This document shows positions 34,077 to 45,804 of a stretch of 64,000 bases of DNA, piece by piece (position 1 is the stretch's first letter; the number at the start of each line of letters is the position of its first letter). Under the pieces are notes generated by a model. It had not been told where the DNA came from. It worked only from the letters and a program-made list of their open reading frames with translations, and ran no database searches. The stretch comes from REEB95 sp035632055 (GTDB lineage: Bacteria; Pseudomonadota; Alphaproteobacteria; ATCC43930; CGMCC-115725), in assembly GCA_035632055.1 (NCBI GenBank), contig DASQHO010000018.1, positions 5,258 to 69,257 of the forward strand, written 5' to 3'. A program made the position numbers and the translations under genes.

Positions 34077-34080
<4 letters not shown>
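33079..34080 (+). CDS. Mitofilin/Mic60-like inner-membrane protein
   Basis: This is a 333-residue protein with an N-terminal membrane helix (about residues 20-45, VVFVGLVLALALVLGL). A coiled-coil region follows (about 70-150, SVESEVQALRDAQSANAQIFVRLDALEKQV), then a helical C-terminal domain that aligns in position with the mitofilin domain. Alphaproteobacterial Mic60 homologues are known to lie between hemD and hemY, as here, and are ancestors of the mitochondrial cristae-shaping protein. The start is taken as the GTG at 33079, since no ATG is well placed. The stop overlaps the hemY start. Confidence 0.85.
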
Positions 34081-35549
<1,469 letters not shown>

Positions 35550-35637
35550 TGCTTGCCAAGCACTTTGCGATTAGGTGCGAAAAGAACAAATCACGTCAGT
35601 AGGCGCGCGGTAGGCGGACACCATCCTGTAACTGCTT

Positions 35638-38600
35638 TCAACCCAGAATGACTTGCACGCTATGGCTTGCGCCGTCGTCGGTCACCGGGATCAATGGGGG
35701 TGTTCTCGACAACATCTCTCCGTCAAGTTTGATCGCCAGAACGCCGCGGGAGATGCCCAACGGATTCTCGACGCGTATATCGTAGCGCGCGCCGCCATGG
35801 CGGAACGCAATTTCGTAGCTGGGCCACGTCTTGGGAATACAAGGGTCGATGAGCAGATTGCTGCCCTGCAATCGGAAGCCGAGAATCCCCTCAAGTGCCA
35901 CGCGATAAATCCATCCCGCCGATCCGCTGTACCAAGTCCAACCTCCGCGCCCAACATGTGGCGGCGCAGAATAGATGTCGGCACTGACGACGTAGGGTTC
36001 CACCTTATAGCGGTGAATGCTTGAAGGGTTATTGGCGTGATTAATCGGATTGAGCAACGACAACAATTCGAACGCCCTGTCGCCGTCGCCGAGCCGGGCA
36101 AAGGCTAACGCCAACCAAGCGGCGGCATGGGTATATTGCCCGCCATTTTCACGAATGCCGGCGGGATAGCCTTTGATATAGCCCGGGTCGGGCCCAGCGT
36201 GATCGAAGGGGGGCGTGAGGAGCAGCGCCAGCAGATCGTCGTGTCTCACAAGGTATTTGTCGGCCGCCGCCATGGCGCGCTCAGCACGCGCAGGCTCGGC
36301 GGCGCCCGAGATTACGCTCCACGATTGTGCGATGGAGTCGATGCGACATTCGCTGTTCGAAACAGATCCAAGCGGCGTGCCATTGTCGAAATAGGCGCGG
36401 CGATACCAGTCGCCGTCCCAGCCGTGCTGTTCCAGTGCACCCTTCAGGGCGGCAGCGTGTTCCAGCCAGTCATGCGCACGACCATCGCGTCGCCGCTCCG
36501 CGAGCCGCGCGAAGGTCATCAGCGTCGCATGGAGGAACCAGCCAAGCCACACGCTTTCGCCCTTTCCTCCTTCGCCGACCCGATCCATACCGTCGTTCCA
36601 GTCGCCGGTTCCCATGAGTGGCAAGCCATGCGCACCGGTAGCGAGGCTCGTATCGAGCGCCAGCGCGCAATGCTCAAACACGCTTGCCTGCTTTGTGGAG
36701 GTTATCGGCTGAAAGAACGCGTCGTGCTGACCCTCGCGAAGAACCGGCCCGTTGAGGAACGGGACCATCTCTTCGAGAACCGCGAGATCGCTGGTGACGC
36801 CGACATAGTGTGCGGTGACATAAGCAAGCCATATCCGGTCGTCGGTGATGCGTGTACGGATCCCACGGCCCGTATCGGGCAACCACCAATGCTGCACGTC
36901 GCCTTCAGCAAATTGTCGCCCCGCAGCGCGCAACAGGTGGGCGCGTGTCAGATCCGGTCGCGATACGCAAAGCGCCATCACGTCCTGAAGTTGATCGCGA
37001 AAACCATAGGCGCCGCTTGCCTGATAGAATCCCGTCCGCGCCCATACACGGCAGGACAGCGTCTGATAAGGCAACCAGTGGTTCATGAGGATGTCCAGCG
37101 TACGATCCGGCGTTTTCACCTGGATCGCGCCCGTGACGTCATCCCATTGCTTGGTGACGGCGGCGAAGACCGTATCGAGATCGGCGGCACGGTATTTGGT
37201 GATCAAGGATTGCGCCTCTCCGCGGCTTGGCGCCTCCCCTAGGAATAAGATCACCTCGACCGCGCCGAGCGCGTACAGCGTCACGCGGGTCTGTAGCGCG
37301 CCGCAAGGATCGAGCCCAGCGCCGACCCGACAGGAGAGTTGCGCGCCCGGTGCCAATCCCAGGGGCCGATCGAGCGTGCCATCGCGCCCAATGAATTCTG
37401 TGCGGTCGCCGGTCCAGGTCGCTTGCCGCCCAGCGAGATCGGCGAACGCGACCTGTTCGCCGAATTCGTTGCTCCATGGATTTTGGGCGAACATGGCACC
37501 GGTTTTCGGATCGATTTCTGTCACGACGAAAGGTGCTGTCGCAGTCCGCGAGGCGCCGAGTACCCACTCCACATACGCCGTGACCGAAAGACGACGAACG
37601 CGCCCCGAATGATCGGTGAGCTTGAGGCGCGAAATCTTGATCGCGTCATCAACCGGGACAAATTGCAATAGTTCGAGCGCTACACCATGCGCGCGATGCT
37701 CAAATCGGCTGTAACCTAGACCGTGTATCGCGGTATAGGGGGAGACCTTTTCGCGTATCGGCAAAGCGGTCGCGCTCCATACTTCACCCGTCTCTTCGTC
37801 ACGCACATAAAGCACCTCGCCGGGCGCGTCGCCGACGGGATCGTTCGACCAGGGCGTGAGCTGGTTCTGCTGGCTGTTGAGCGCCCAGGTGTAACCTCCG
37901 CCTTCGCTGGAAACCTGAAAACCGAACGACGGATTGGCGATAACGTTGATCCACGGCGCCGGCGTGCAGTCTGCCTCTTCGAGTATCGTCGCGTATTCAC
38001 GTCCCTGAGCGCCGAAGCCGCCAAACCCATTGAAGTATTCGAGCACGGGTTGCGGCAATTTGGGTTCCGGCGCGGTGTTCGCCGGGACACGCCAGATCGG
38101 TGCCGCGGTTGGCGGCTTGCGGTCCCGCGCCCAATTGATCTGTTCGGCGAGGGTGCCGCGGCCGCCACGGAGTACGGCCCGCGCGGCCGTCTGCACCAAC
38201 CCACGGACCTCGCTCGGAACCAGATCGGCGCGGAGGACGAATACGGCGCCGCGCGTGTCGTCGCCGGGACCCTTAGGCATCGAGCGATTCGTGCGTACCA
38301 GCGCATCCAGCGAATTTTGCAAATCCTGTATATAGGACGGCGCGCGTTCGTTCAGGATCACGAGGTCGACGGCAAGCTGCTTCAGTCGCCAGTATTCATG
38401 GGCGCGCAACACTTGGCGGACGAGTTCGAGGTCGTCACTCTCCGCAACCTGGACAAGTACGATGGGAAGGTCGCCCGATATACCCTGCGCCCAGAGCGTG
38501 GATGACTTTCGTGCGCCGCGCTTCAGGACGTCTTGCGCAGGCCGCAGAGCTGGATCGGAATAAAGCACGTGATTGGCGAGCCGCTGGAATAGGTGGGCGT

Positions 38601-41600
38601 CGTCCGAGGAAATTCCCAAGTGATGGAGTTGCATCTGCGCCTGCGTCCAAGCAAGCGTGGTGGCGCGTTCGTACGCCATCGCGTCGTGATGCTTGTCGGC
38701 AAGGTCGAGCACAGCCTCGCGCGTCGGCGCGGCCATCGTCCAGAATGCCAGCCGTGCGGTATCGCCGCGTGGGATACGCACGCGCTGGCGTAAGCTGAAA
38801 ACTGGATCGAGGACTGGGCCCACAGTGTCGGAGAGCGGCCAACCATCACATACCGCGGCGGGGGCCCGACTGGTCCGCCCACGGCCGAGAAAGCGCGCGC
38901 GATCGGTTTCAAACTGCACGTCGCCCGAGGTTTCGCCTTCGACGACGACGAGATGTGCCGCCCAGATCTGCGGATCGCCATCCGAGCGCCGGCGCCGCGT
39001 GGCGAGGATTGCCCCGAGACCGGACACGAATTCCGTTTCCACAAACAATTTCGAAAAGGCGGGATGGGCCAAATCGTCGGATTGCCGCGCCAAGGCAATT
39101 TCGGCGTACGACGTCACGTCGATCTCCCGCGTACGCGCGCCGTGATTGGTGATCGAAACACGTCGGACCTCGGCGTCATCCTCCGGCGAGATCGCGATCT
39201 CAAGCACGGTGCTGATCGAACCATCGCGCCGAACGATCCGGGCGCCGTCCTCGGAAAACACTACATCGTATGCGTCCGGTTCCGCGCCGCACGGCTGGTA
39301 ACCGGCCGACCACACGTCTCCGCTACGTACATCGGATAAAAAGATGTACGAGCCCCAGCCGTCGCCTGTCGTATCCTCGCGCCAACGTGTGACAGCGGTG
39401 TTGCGCCACCGGCTGTAGCCCGAACCCACAGCCGTCACCATCACCGAATAACGTCCATTCGAAAGAAGCTGCGTACGCGGGACGCGCGAATGGGCGCTCG
39501 TATAGCGTCGCCGAACTTCGGGAACCGGGCCCACCAATTCGACCGCCTCAGTCGTGTGTTCGGGCGGTTGACGGGCAAGTGCGACATCGCGTGGCATGCG
39601 CTCCTGAAGCAGAAGCTCCGCCGCTTGGACAAACGCTTCAGCATGGAAGCGCGCACGCATCGCGCCGTCCTGAAGCGCGTCGCCAATGGCGACCAGGCTC
39701 ATCGCCTGGTGATGCGCCATATATGCACGCACGACGGCGAACTTTGCACCATCGGGTACCCGTGAGCGGGTGTAGTCGACTGCCTCGTACCAACCATATT
39801 CGCCGCGCGCGCCTAGCCTCGCGAGGCGCTTGAAGTTTCGTACCGCGGCGGCGGGATCGACCATGGCAGCGAGCGCCGTCGCATAGGGCGCGACGACCGT
39901 ATTTTCGGCGAGGGCGCGCTTGTAGCCGAGGTCCGGAACACCGAAACTCGAATACTGATAGGTCTGCTCGATATCGCGCGCGTTATATTCCGAGTCCGAC
40001 ATGCCCCAGGGAATACCGAGTTCCTCGCCATATTCGATCTGCCGGCGCACGATCAGGCGACTGGTCTGCTCGAGCAGACTGCCTGCCGGCGCGCGCATGA
40101 CGAGTGACGGCATCAGATATTCGAACATCGAGCCCGACCACGAGATCAGACCCGACCCGCCATCGATTGGTGTCAAGGTGCGCCCGAGGTGAAACCAATG
40201 CCGCGCCGGGACGTCGCCTTTCGCAATCGCTATAAAGCTTGCCAGCCGCGCCTCGGAAGCGAGCAGGTCGTAATAATTGGAATCGAGGCTGGCGTCCGCG
40301 CCGCGATAGCCAATCGATAGGAGCTGGCGATCACGATCGAACAGAAAGCCGAATTCCATGGCGGTGGCCATCGTCTTGGACGTTTCGGCGAGCGTCGCCA
40401 GGCGATGCACGAGCAATCGTGCCGCTTCCTCAGATTTTTCCAGCGCGACGACCAGCGCAGCTGCATTTGGATCGTTGCCCAACGAGCCTGTTTTTCGTTC
40501 CTTGAGACTGCATCGCGCCGCGTCACAAAGCTGCGGCAGGTGTTCAAGGGTGGAAATTTCGGCAAGCCGCGAAAGCGCCGAGTCACCCGCAACCAGCGCC
40601 ACGTCGCGCGCGACAATTCCAGCCCATGGCATAATGGTTTCGAAATCGTGCCGATGCGCATGAACCGAGGTGCGCAGGGCGTCCGCCCAGATCCGAACGT
40701 CGCAAGTTTCTTTGTCGGTGAACTCCTTGGCGGCCTGAGCGATCGCCTCCGCGCGGCGAACCAATTCATCCATGAATCGCGCCAAGGCAACTACATCACC
40801 GGGTGAGCGGGCGAGAAGACCCCCGAATTCGTCAATTGCCGTCGCCAGCTTTGGCGGCCCCGATTCGTGCGGAATGGCGCGGAGGGATTCGGCAAGAAGG
40901 CCGATCGTGTCCTTCAGCCCGTCACTCCACCGCGGATGGAAAGCCGGGCCTGCAATTATCTCACGGCAGGCATTGCCGAGCGCAATCAGATGGCCCGCGA
41001 GATTACCGCTATCGACGGAAGAGATATATTTTGGCTCAAGCGGGTGCAGACTCTGTGTGTCATACCAGTTGTAGAAATGGCCACGGAAGCGTTCGAGCCT
41101 GCCCATCGTGGCAAACGTCGCTTCCAATCGGTCTGCGGTATTGAAGGTGCCCAGCCAGCCGAAATCGCGCGCGATGACGACTGACAGCAGATACAGGCCC
41201 ATGTTCGTCGGCGACGTACGATGCGCCACCACCGGATGCGGGTCTTCCTGGAAATTGTCGGGCGGAAGCATGTTGTCTTCCGGCGTGACGAAGATTTCGA
41301 AGAAACGCCATGTCCGCCGCGCAATCATGCGCAGTACGTCGGCGTCGGCGGCAGTCACCGTCAGATGTCCGGTCACAGGGGGCGGCAAGCTCGCCAGCCT
41401 GGCGACCACTGGCGAAAAGACCCAAAGCGCCGCAAATGGCCCGGCGAGCGGCCAAGTATGATTACCAACGAACACGATGACGAGACCGACGCAAGCGGCG
41501 AACGCGATACTCGCTAAGATCTGAATACCGAGCGCGCGGGTGTCGAATTGCGCGTCTTCGCCCGACTGCGCGGCAGTCGTCCATTCCAGCAATCGGCGAC

Positions 41601-44367
41601 GCGCAATAAACAAACGGTACAGTGTTCGCATCATCGCGTCGGCCATCAGCCAAGCCTGATGTGCGAGGAAAGTAAAAAGAAACGCGCTCTGCAACAGACC
41701 GAGGGCCAGATCTTTGCGGACGCCGTTAAGATGATTACGCAAAGAAACGGTCGCCCGCTTCGGAACGATGTTGGCAATTGCCGGGAGCAGTGGCGGGAAC
41801 GCGAGGGTGAACAGCAGGAACGCGGTCCATGCCACCGCCGCGTCAAATGGCTGGAGCCAGCCCACTATGAGGGCAAGAAGCGCCGCGGGCGCCGAAAGCG
41901 AACGGCGCATATTGTCCAGCAGCTTCCACCGGCCGGCCACCGGAAGGGCGCTTCGCTCGGAATTGTCGTGCCTACCGGAGCCGCGACCGAAAAGCCAAGG
42001 CAGCAATTGCCAATCGCCGCGGACCCAGCGGTGCTGTCGTGCGCTCGCGACGTCGTAGCGTGATGGAAATTCCTCGACGAACTCGATATCGGAAGCGAGC
42101 CCCGCGCGGGCGAATATCCCCTCCAACAGATCGTGGCTCAATATTGCGCTGTCGGGTATTTTCTCCTGCATCGCGCGTTCGACAACGTCGACATCATAGA
42201 TTCCCTTCCCGACATAAGAGCCTTCCTCGAACAGATCCTGGTAAACGTCCGAAACGGCAAAGGCGTAGGGATCGAGCCCGTTGGGACCGGAGAATGCGCG
42301 CTGGAACAGCGACCCTTCCCGCCTAATGGGCAGCGATGGAGTCACCCGGGGCTGAAGAATTCCGTGCCCTTCGACGACGCGGCCAAGCCGCTGATCGAAA
42401 CGCGGGCGGTTAAGTGGATGGGCCATCTTTCCAATCAGCCGCTTCGCCGCGCCGATTGGCATCCGTGTATCCGCGTCGAGCGTGATGACGTAGCGGACGG
42501 CGGGAAGCAACGCCGACTTGCCGTCAATATTCAGGAACGTGGTATCGGTCGCGCCGCGCAAGAGTCGGTTCAATTCGTGTAGCTTCCCGCGCTTGCGCTC
42601 CCAGCCGATCCACTTATTTTCTCCCTTGTTCCAAACGCGCCGACGATGCAACAGGAAGAAGCGGCTGCCCGCCTTAGCCGGTCCGTATTGCTGATTGAGG
42701 CGGGCGATTCCGGCCGCGGCGGCGCCGAGCAGTTCTTCATCCGTCGCGGACACCTCGGCGGTTGAATCCACCCAATCCGACAGCAGCGCGAAGTGGAGAT
42801 TGTCGTCGGCGTTCGACAGATAGTGAATCTCCAGGCGCTCGACCTGTTCGCCGACCGATTCTTGATTGGTCAGCATCGTGGGTACGACGACGATGGTCCT
42901 GAGATCCGCCGGCACGCCTTCGCGAAGCTCCAACCCAGGCAGCGGCGTCGCACCCACAGTTTGCGTGATGAGGCGATTGACTAAAGCGACGGCAACATCC
43001 GACGCGGGCACCACGCCGAGAGTGGCGAGTAAGGCAATCGTCCAGCTGTCGAGTCCGCCATAGGCTGGGACGGCCAGCCCGAAACCCAGGACGATGGCGC
43101 CTACGAGCGCGATCATTCCGACGTAGCTGTATATGCCGCCTGCGGCGATCACATGAAAAAGCCGCCGCCGAAGCGGAACGCGGCCGTTCAGGAGCCGTTC
43201 GAATCCCTGGCGGCCCTTCGAAATCAGGTAATAGCCGGGATCGCATTCGCGGCCTGAAGCCGCGTTCGTCCGCGTCGCCACGTCGGCGGCCTGCTTTGCC
43301 GCTGCAATCGCCTGTTGAGCGATCTCGATCTCGTCGTGCCCGGAATTGCGCGCCATCTCCTCGATTGCGCGGCGGTAGAGATCGCGGGTCGTAAAATCCA
43401 TGGCGGCGAAATCGCTCGCCGCGCGCAAAGCCTCGTCGACAAGGCTCACGCTCTCGAACCATTCCGCCCAATTGATCGTTGAGATCAGGCGCATGCTTGT
43501 GATCACGTTGCGCACCGTGACGTTCATCGCGCTCTGGCGCTGGACCTCATCGCGGACGATCTGGTCGGTGGTCGTTCCTTCCGCCGAAAGCTTTTTATTC
43601 AGCCATTGCAGCGCGGGCGTGGCCTCGGGGTCACGATCGCGCAGGCGCTGGGCCAGCTGCACGGCAAATGCGGTGGACCACGGAATCTGATCGAGACTGT
43701 GCATGACGGTGGCGGCGGTCTCGCCGCTACTCGTTTTCGTTCCCAGGATCCGATCCATCAACGCATCGGCCCGGCGACTTGCGTCGAGACGCGCGACAAT
43801 GGCCTCGGCCAGTCGGCGTAAATTCTCGACCAGCGTGATGCGCAAAGTAATCGCGATCGCCCATAATTCGCCGATGGTAAGCGGTTGGACGCGCTGATAC
43901 GCCGCGACCAAGCGCGTGAGTTTCAGAACGTCGAAGGCGCTATCAGTGTGGGCGACCAGTGCCCAGGCGACACCGTAGACGCGCGGATATCCCGCGAGCG
44001 GCCCATCGGCCAACTTCGGCAAGACGCGATAGAAGCCAGGTGGCAGGTCATCCTTGATCTCGCGGATCTGCTCATCCACGACGTGGAAATTGTCGAGCAG
44101 CCATTCGGCCGCCAGTGTGATCGGCTGGTGCGCACGCGTTGCGTTGACGATCGCCCGATAGGCTGTGATAAGGGCTTTCGTGTCGGCGTAAAGCCGCGGC
44201 GCACGCCGGATGGCGCGACCGCCCTCCACGGAGACGCGCTGCGCAGCGGCGAGGCTTTCAGCGTGCTGCTCCAGCCGTTCGACGCTGAACAACTCCGCGC
44301 GAATTGGTTCTTCCGGCGCATCCGTTACGGCACGCTTTGAAGAATCAGCGGGATTTGAGTAACTCAA
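35638..44367 (-). CDS. ndvB: Cyclic beta-1,2-glucan synthase (NdvB/ChvB/Cgs type)
   Basis: This is a giant membrane enzyme of 2909 residues that makes cyclic beta-1,2-glucans from UDP-glucose, exported to the periplasm for osmoadaptation and host interaction. The N-terminal region leads into membrane segments (about 415-470). A GT84 glycosyltransferase domain follows, with VVVPTMLTNQESV, YVITLDADTRMPIG and QHRWVRGDW. More membrane helices lie near 850-1010. The C-terminal half holds a glycoamylase-like domain and a GH94 phosphorylase domain with MGTGDWNDGMDRVG (about 2640) that controls ring size. Length equals rhizobial NdvB. The gene stands alone, converging on tRNA-Thr. Confidence 0.96.
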   Translation of the reverse strand: MSYSNPADSSKRAVTDAPEEPIRAELFSVERLEQHAESLAAAQRVSVEGGRAIRRAPRLYADTKALITAYRAIVNATRAHQPITLAAEWLLDNFHVVDEQIREIKDDLPPGFYRVLPKLADGPLAGYPRVYGVAWALVAHTDSAFDVLKLTRLVAAYQRVQPLTIGELWAIAITLRITLVENLRRLAEAIVARLDASRRADALMDRILGTKTSSGETAATVMHSLDQIPWSTAFAVQLAQRLRDRDPEATPALQWLNKKLSAEGTTTDQIVRDEVQRQSAMNVTVRNVITSMRLISTINWAEWFESVSLVDEALRAASDFAAMDFTTRDLYRRAIEEMARNSGHDEIEIAQQAIAAAKQAADVATRTNAASGRECDPGYYLISKGRQGFERLLNGRVPLRRRLFHVIAAGGIYSYVGMIALVGAIVLGFGLAVPAYGGLDSWTIALLATLGVVPASDVAVALVNRLITQTVGATPLPGLELREGVPADLRTIVVVPTMLTNQESVGEQVERLEIHYLSNADDNLHFALLSDWVDSTAEVSATDEELLGAAAAGIARLNQQYGPAKAGSRFFLLHRRRVWNKGENKWIGWERKRGKLHELNRLLRGATDTTFLNIDGKSALLPAVRYVITLDADTRMPIGAAKRLIGKMAHPLNRPRFDQRLGRVVEGHGILQPRVTPSLPIRREGSLFQRAFSGPNGLDPYAFAVSDVYQDLFEEGSYVGKGIYDVDVVERAMQEKIPDSAILSHDLLEGIFARAGLASDIEFVEEFPSRYDVASARQHRWVRGDWQLLPWLFGRGSGRHDNSERSALPVAGRWKLLDNMRRSLSAPAALLALIVGWLQPFDAAVAWTAFLLFTLAFPPLLPAIANIVPKRATVSLRNHLNGVRKDLALGLLQSAFLFTFLAHQAWLMADAMMRTLYRLFIARRRLLEWTTAAQSGEDAQFDTRALGIQILASIAFAACVGLVIVFVGNHTWPLAGPFAALWVFSPVVARLASLPPPVTGHLTVTAADADVLRMIARRTWRFFEIFVTPEDNMLPPDNFQEDPHPVVAHRTSPTNMGLYLLSVVIARDFGWLGTFNTADRLEATFATMGRLERFRGHFYNWYDTQSLHPLEPKYISSVDSGNLAGHLIALGNACREIIAGPAFHPRWSDGLKDTIGLLAESLRAIPHESGPPKLATAIDEFGGLLARSPGDVVALARFMDELVRRAEAIAQAAKEFTDKETCDVRIWADALRTSVHAHRHDFETIMPWAGIVARDVALVAGDSALSRLAEISTLEHLPQLCDAARCSLKERKTGSLGNDPNAAALVVALEKSEEAARLLVHRLATLAETSKTMATAMEFGFLFDRDRQLLSIGYRGADASLDSNYYDLLASEARLASFIAIAKGDVPARHWFHLGRTLTPIDGGSGLISWSGSMFEYLMPSLVMRAPAGSLLEQTSRLIVRRQIEYGEELGIPWGMSDSEYNARDIEQTYQYSSFGVPDLGYKRALAENTVVAPYATALAAMVDPAAAVRNFKRLARLGARGEYGWYEAVDYTRSRVPDGAKFAVVRAYMAHHQAMSLVAIGDALQDGAMRARFHAEAFVQAAELLLQERMPRDVALARQPPEHTTEAVELVGPVPEVRRRYTSAHSRVPRTQLLSNGRYSVMVTAVGSGYSRWRNTAVTRWREDTTGDGWGSYIFLSDVRSGDVWSAGYQPCGAEPDAYDVVFSEDGARIVRRDGSISTVLEIAISPEDDAEVRRVSITNHGARTREIDVTSYAEIALARQSDDLAHPAFSKLFVETEFVSGLGAILATRRRRSDGDPQIWAAHLVVVEGETSGDVQFETDRARFLGRGRTSRAPAAVCDGWPLSDTVGPVLDPVFSLRQRVRIPRGDTARLAFWTMAAPTREAVLDLADKHHDAMAYERATTLAWTQAQMQLHHLGISSDDAHLFQRLANHVLYSDPALRPAQDVLKRGARKSSTLWAQGISGDLPIVLVQVAESDDLELVRQVLRAHEYWRLKQLAVDLVILNERAPSYIQDLQNSLDALVRTNRSMPKGPGDDTRGAVFVLRADLVPSEVRGLVQTAARAVLRGGRGTLAEQINWARDRKPPTAAPIWRVPANTAPEPKLPQPVLEYFNGFGGFGAQGREYATILEEADCTPAPWINVIANPSFGFQVSSEGGGYTWALNSQQNQLTPWSNDPVGDAPGEVLYVRDEETGEVWSATALPIREKVSPYTAIHGLGYSRFEHRAHGVALELLQFVPVDDAIKISRLKLTDHSGRVRRLSVTAYVEWVLGASRTATAPFVVTEIDPKTGAMFAQNPWSNEFGEQVAFADLAGRQATWTGDRTEFIGRDGTLDRPLGLAPGAQLSCRVGAGLDPCGALQTRVTLYALGAVEVILFLGEAPSRGEAQSLITKYRAADLDTVFAAVTKQWDDVTGAIQVKTPDRTLDILMNHWLPYQTLSCRVWARTGFYQASGAYGFRDQLQDVMALCVSRPDLTRAHLLRAAGRQFAEGDVQHWWLPDTGRGIRTRITDDRIWLAYVTAHYVGVTSDLAVLEEMVPFLNGPVLREGQHDAFFQPITSTKQASVFEHCALALDTSLATGAHGLPLMGTGDWNDGMDRVGEGGKGESVWLGWFLHATLMTFARLAERRRDGRAHDWLEHAAALKGALEQHGWDGDWYRRAYFDNGTPLGSVSNSECRIDSIAQSWSVISGAAEPARAERAMAAADKYLVRHDDLLALLLTPPFDHAGPDPGYIKGYPAGIRENGGQYTHAAAWLALAFARLGDGDRAFELLSLLNPINHANNPSSIHRYKVEPYVVSADIYSAPPHVGRGGWTWYSGSAGWIYRVALEGILGFRLQGSNLLIDPCIPKTWPSYEIAFRHGGARYDIRVENPLGISRGVLAIKLDGEMLSRTPPLIPVTDDGASHSVQVILG

Positions 44368-44658
44368 GGTTTTAGGCCTTGTCTGCGACTATCGTCGCGG
44401 CCGCACATCATTCAGCCTCGGTGGCTGCTGATGCACGGATATCAGTCCCCATTCCTGCGAGCAGTTCCTGACGCAGCATGGCGATTCGGCCTAGACGCGC
44501 ACGTCCAAGACCCGAACGCAATCATCATCATCGCATGCCTGTTGACGGCTCGGGCGAGCCTGGCGGTAGCCCTATCGCAGCTCGCGACTTGGCCTTCTTT
44601 CCATCCCCGCGTTGATCGCCTTGAGGGGACGGTTCGACCGGCGCGGGCCGGCTCAGAT

Positions 44659-45804
44659 CTAATCGGTGAGAATCACGCCGGTGGTCGTGGTGCCGGTTCC
44701 GGCGCCAGAGCCGCCCGAACATTGCAAATTGAAGACGAGATCGTTGTAGTCGTAGTCGTCGCTCGTGCCGCCCATGTCGTTGAACGCGTACTGGAAGCTG
44801 TTGCCGCCGAGTGCGGCGCAGTTCGGCGCGGCGTTCAGTAGTGCTTGCGACCAGCTTACGCTGGTTTTTTTCGCCCCCCAATCGCCCGAGCCCGTAGCAG
44901 TAAAGCACTGCTGCGGCGCGCTGGGATAGGTCCAGCTGCCATATCTCAGCGTGCCCTGCAGCACCTGCATGCTGCAATCCTGCGTCGTCGGATAAACGCC
45001 GTGCGTGCCGGTTGAAGCCCCGCCGGGCGCGGTATTCGCCTGCGAGTTCGGTGGAATCAGGCTTGAATAGAACCACTGGGTGTCGCCGTTACGCGAACCA
45101 TAGGTGTTATTGCCGTAATTACAGCCGCCAAGCGACGAGGGCCGGCCGCCGGTTACGTTCTTGAAGGCGAAGCCGATCTGCTGGCTGGCGGCGACGGTGA
45201 TCGACACCGTGTTCGGATTGCTGCTGCTGGTATTAGTCCAGACCACATTGTTGAGCGTATTCGCATTCGGCACGCCACCGTTGGCGGGCACGACGTACCA
45301 GTAGAGCGAGTTGGCGTCGCAGGCGCTGCTGGTGAAGCCGGTGGTATCGAAGGTCATGGTCACCACCGGATTCTTCGCTGCCGCGAAGACGGTGACGTTC
45401 ATCGTCCGCATGAACAGACCCATCAGCGTCGTCGGCATCGAGGCGGAGATGCTGACTGACATGGTATAGGCAACGTTGTTGCCGCTGCCAATGGTGCCGG
45501 GCGTTATCACCGTTGACTTCACGGTGATATTCGACGGCAACGATGCCGTGCCCTTCGTGACAAAAGCTTGCGCCAGTGCGGTCGCGTTTGCCTGGGCCGA
45601 CGGGGCGGTATAGGCAGCTGCGCCGGAGATCGCTGCCGAATCGACGATGCTCTGGAGCATGACGCGAGCCTGCGTTCCACGCGCATAGTCGATTCCACCG
45701 CCGACGGCGAACAAAAGCGGCGTCAGCATCAGGCCAAAGAACAAGGCGACGTTGCCGCGGTTGTCGCGGCCGACGCGGCGAAGAAACGACCAATACGGGC
45801 TCAT
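44659..45804 (-). CDS. TadG-like protein with a C-terminal DUF4114-like domain
   Basis: This is a 381-residue protein. The N-terminus is of the TadE/TadG pilus-assembly type (GRDNRGNVALFFGLMLTPLLFAVGGGIDYARGTQ, a single membrane helix preceded by the RGN motif). It is followed by a repeat-bearing, Asn/Thr/Ser-rich extracytoplasmic region. The last 60 residues (FNDMGGTSDDYDYNDLVFNL) match the pattern of DUF4114-type, possibly calcium-binding domains. No other tad or flp genes are in the window, so it may be an orphan surface protein. The short gap to the preceding intergenic region holds no clear partner. Confidence 0.7.
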   Translation of the reverse strand: MSPYWSFLRRVGRDNRGNVALFFGLMLTPLLFAVGGGIDYARGTQARVMLQSIVDSAAISGAAAYTAPSAQANATALAQAFVTKGTASLPSNITVKSTVITPGTIGSGNNVAYTMSVSISASMPTTLMGLFMRTMNVTVFAAAKNPVVTMTFDTTGFTSSACDANSLYWYVVPANGGVPNANTLNNVVWTNTSSSNPNTVSITVAASQQIGFAFKNVTGGRPSSLGGCNYGNNTYGSRNGDTQWFYSSLIPPNSQANTAPGGASTGTHGVYPTTQDCSMQVLQGTLRYGSWTYPSAPQQCFTATGSGDWGAKKTSVSWSQALLNAAPNCAALGGNSFQYAFNDMGGTSDDYDYNDLVFNLQCSGGSGAGTGTTTTGVILTD

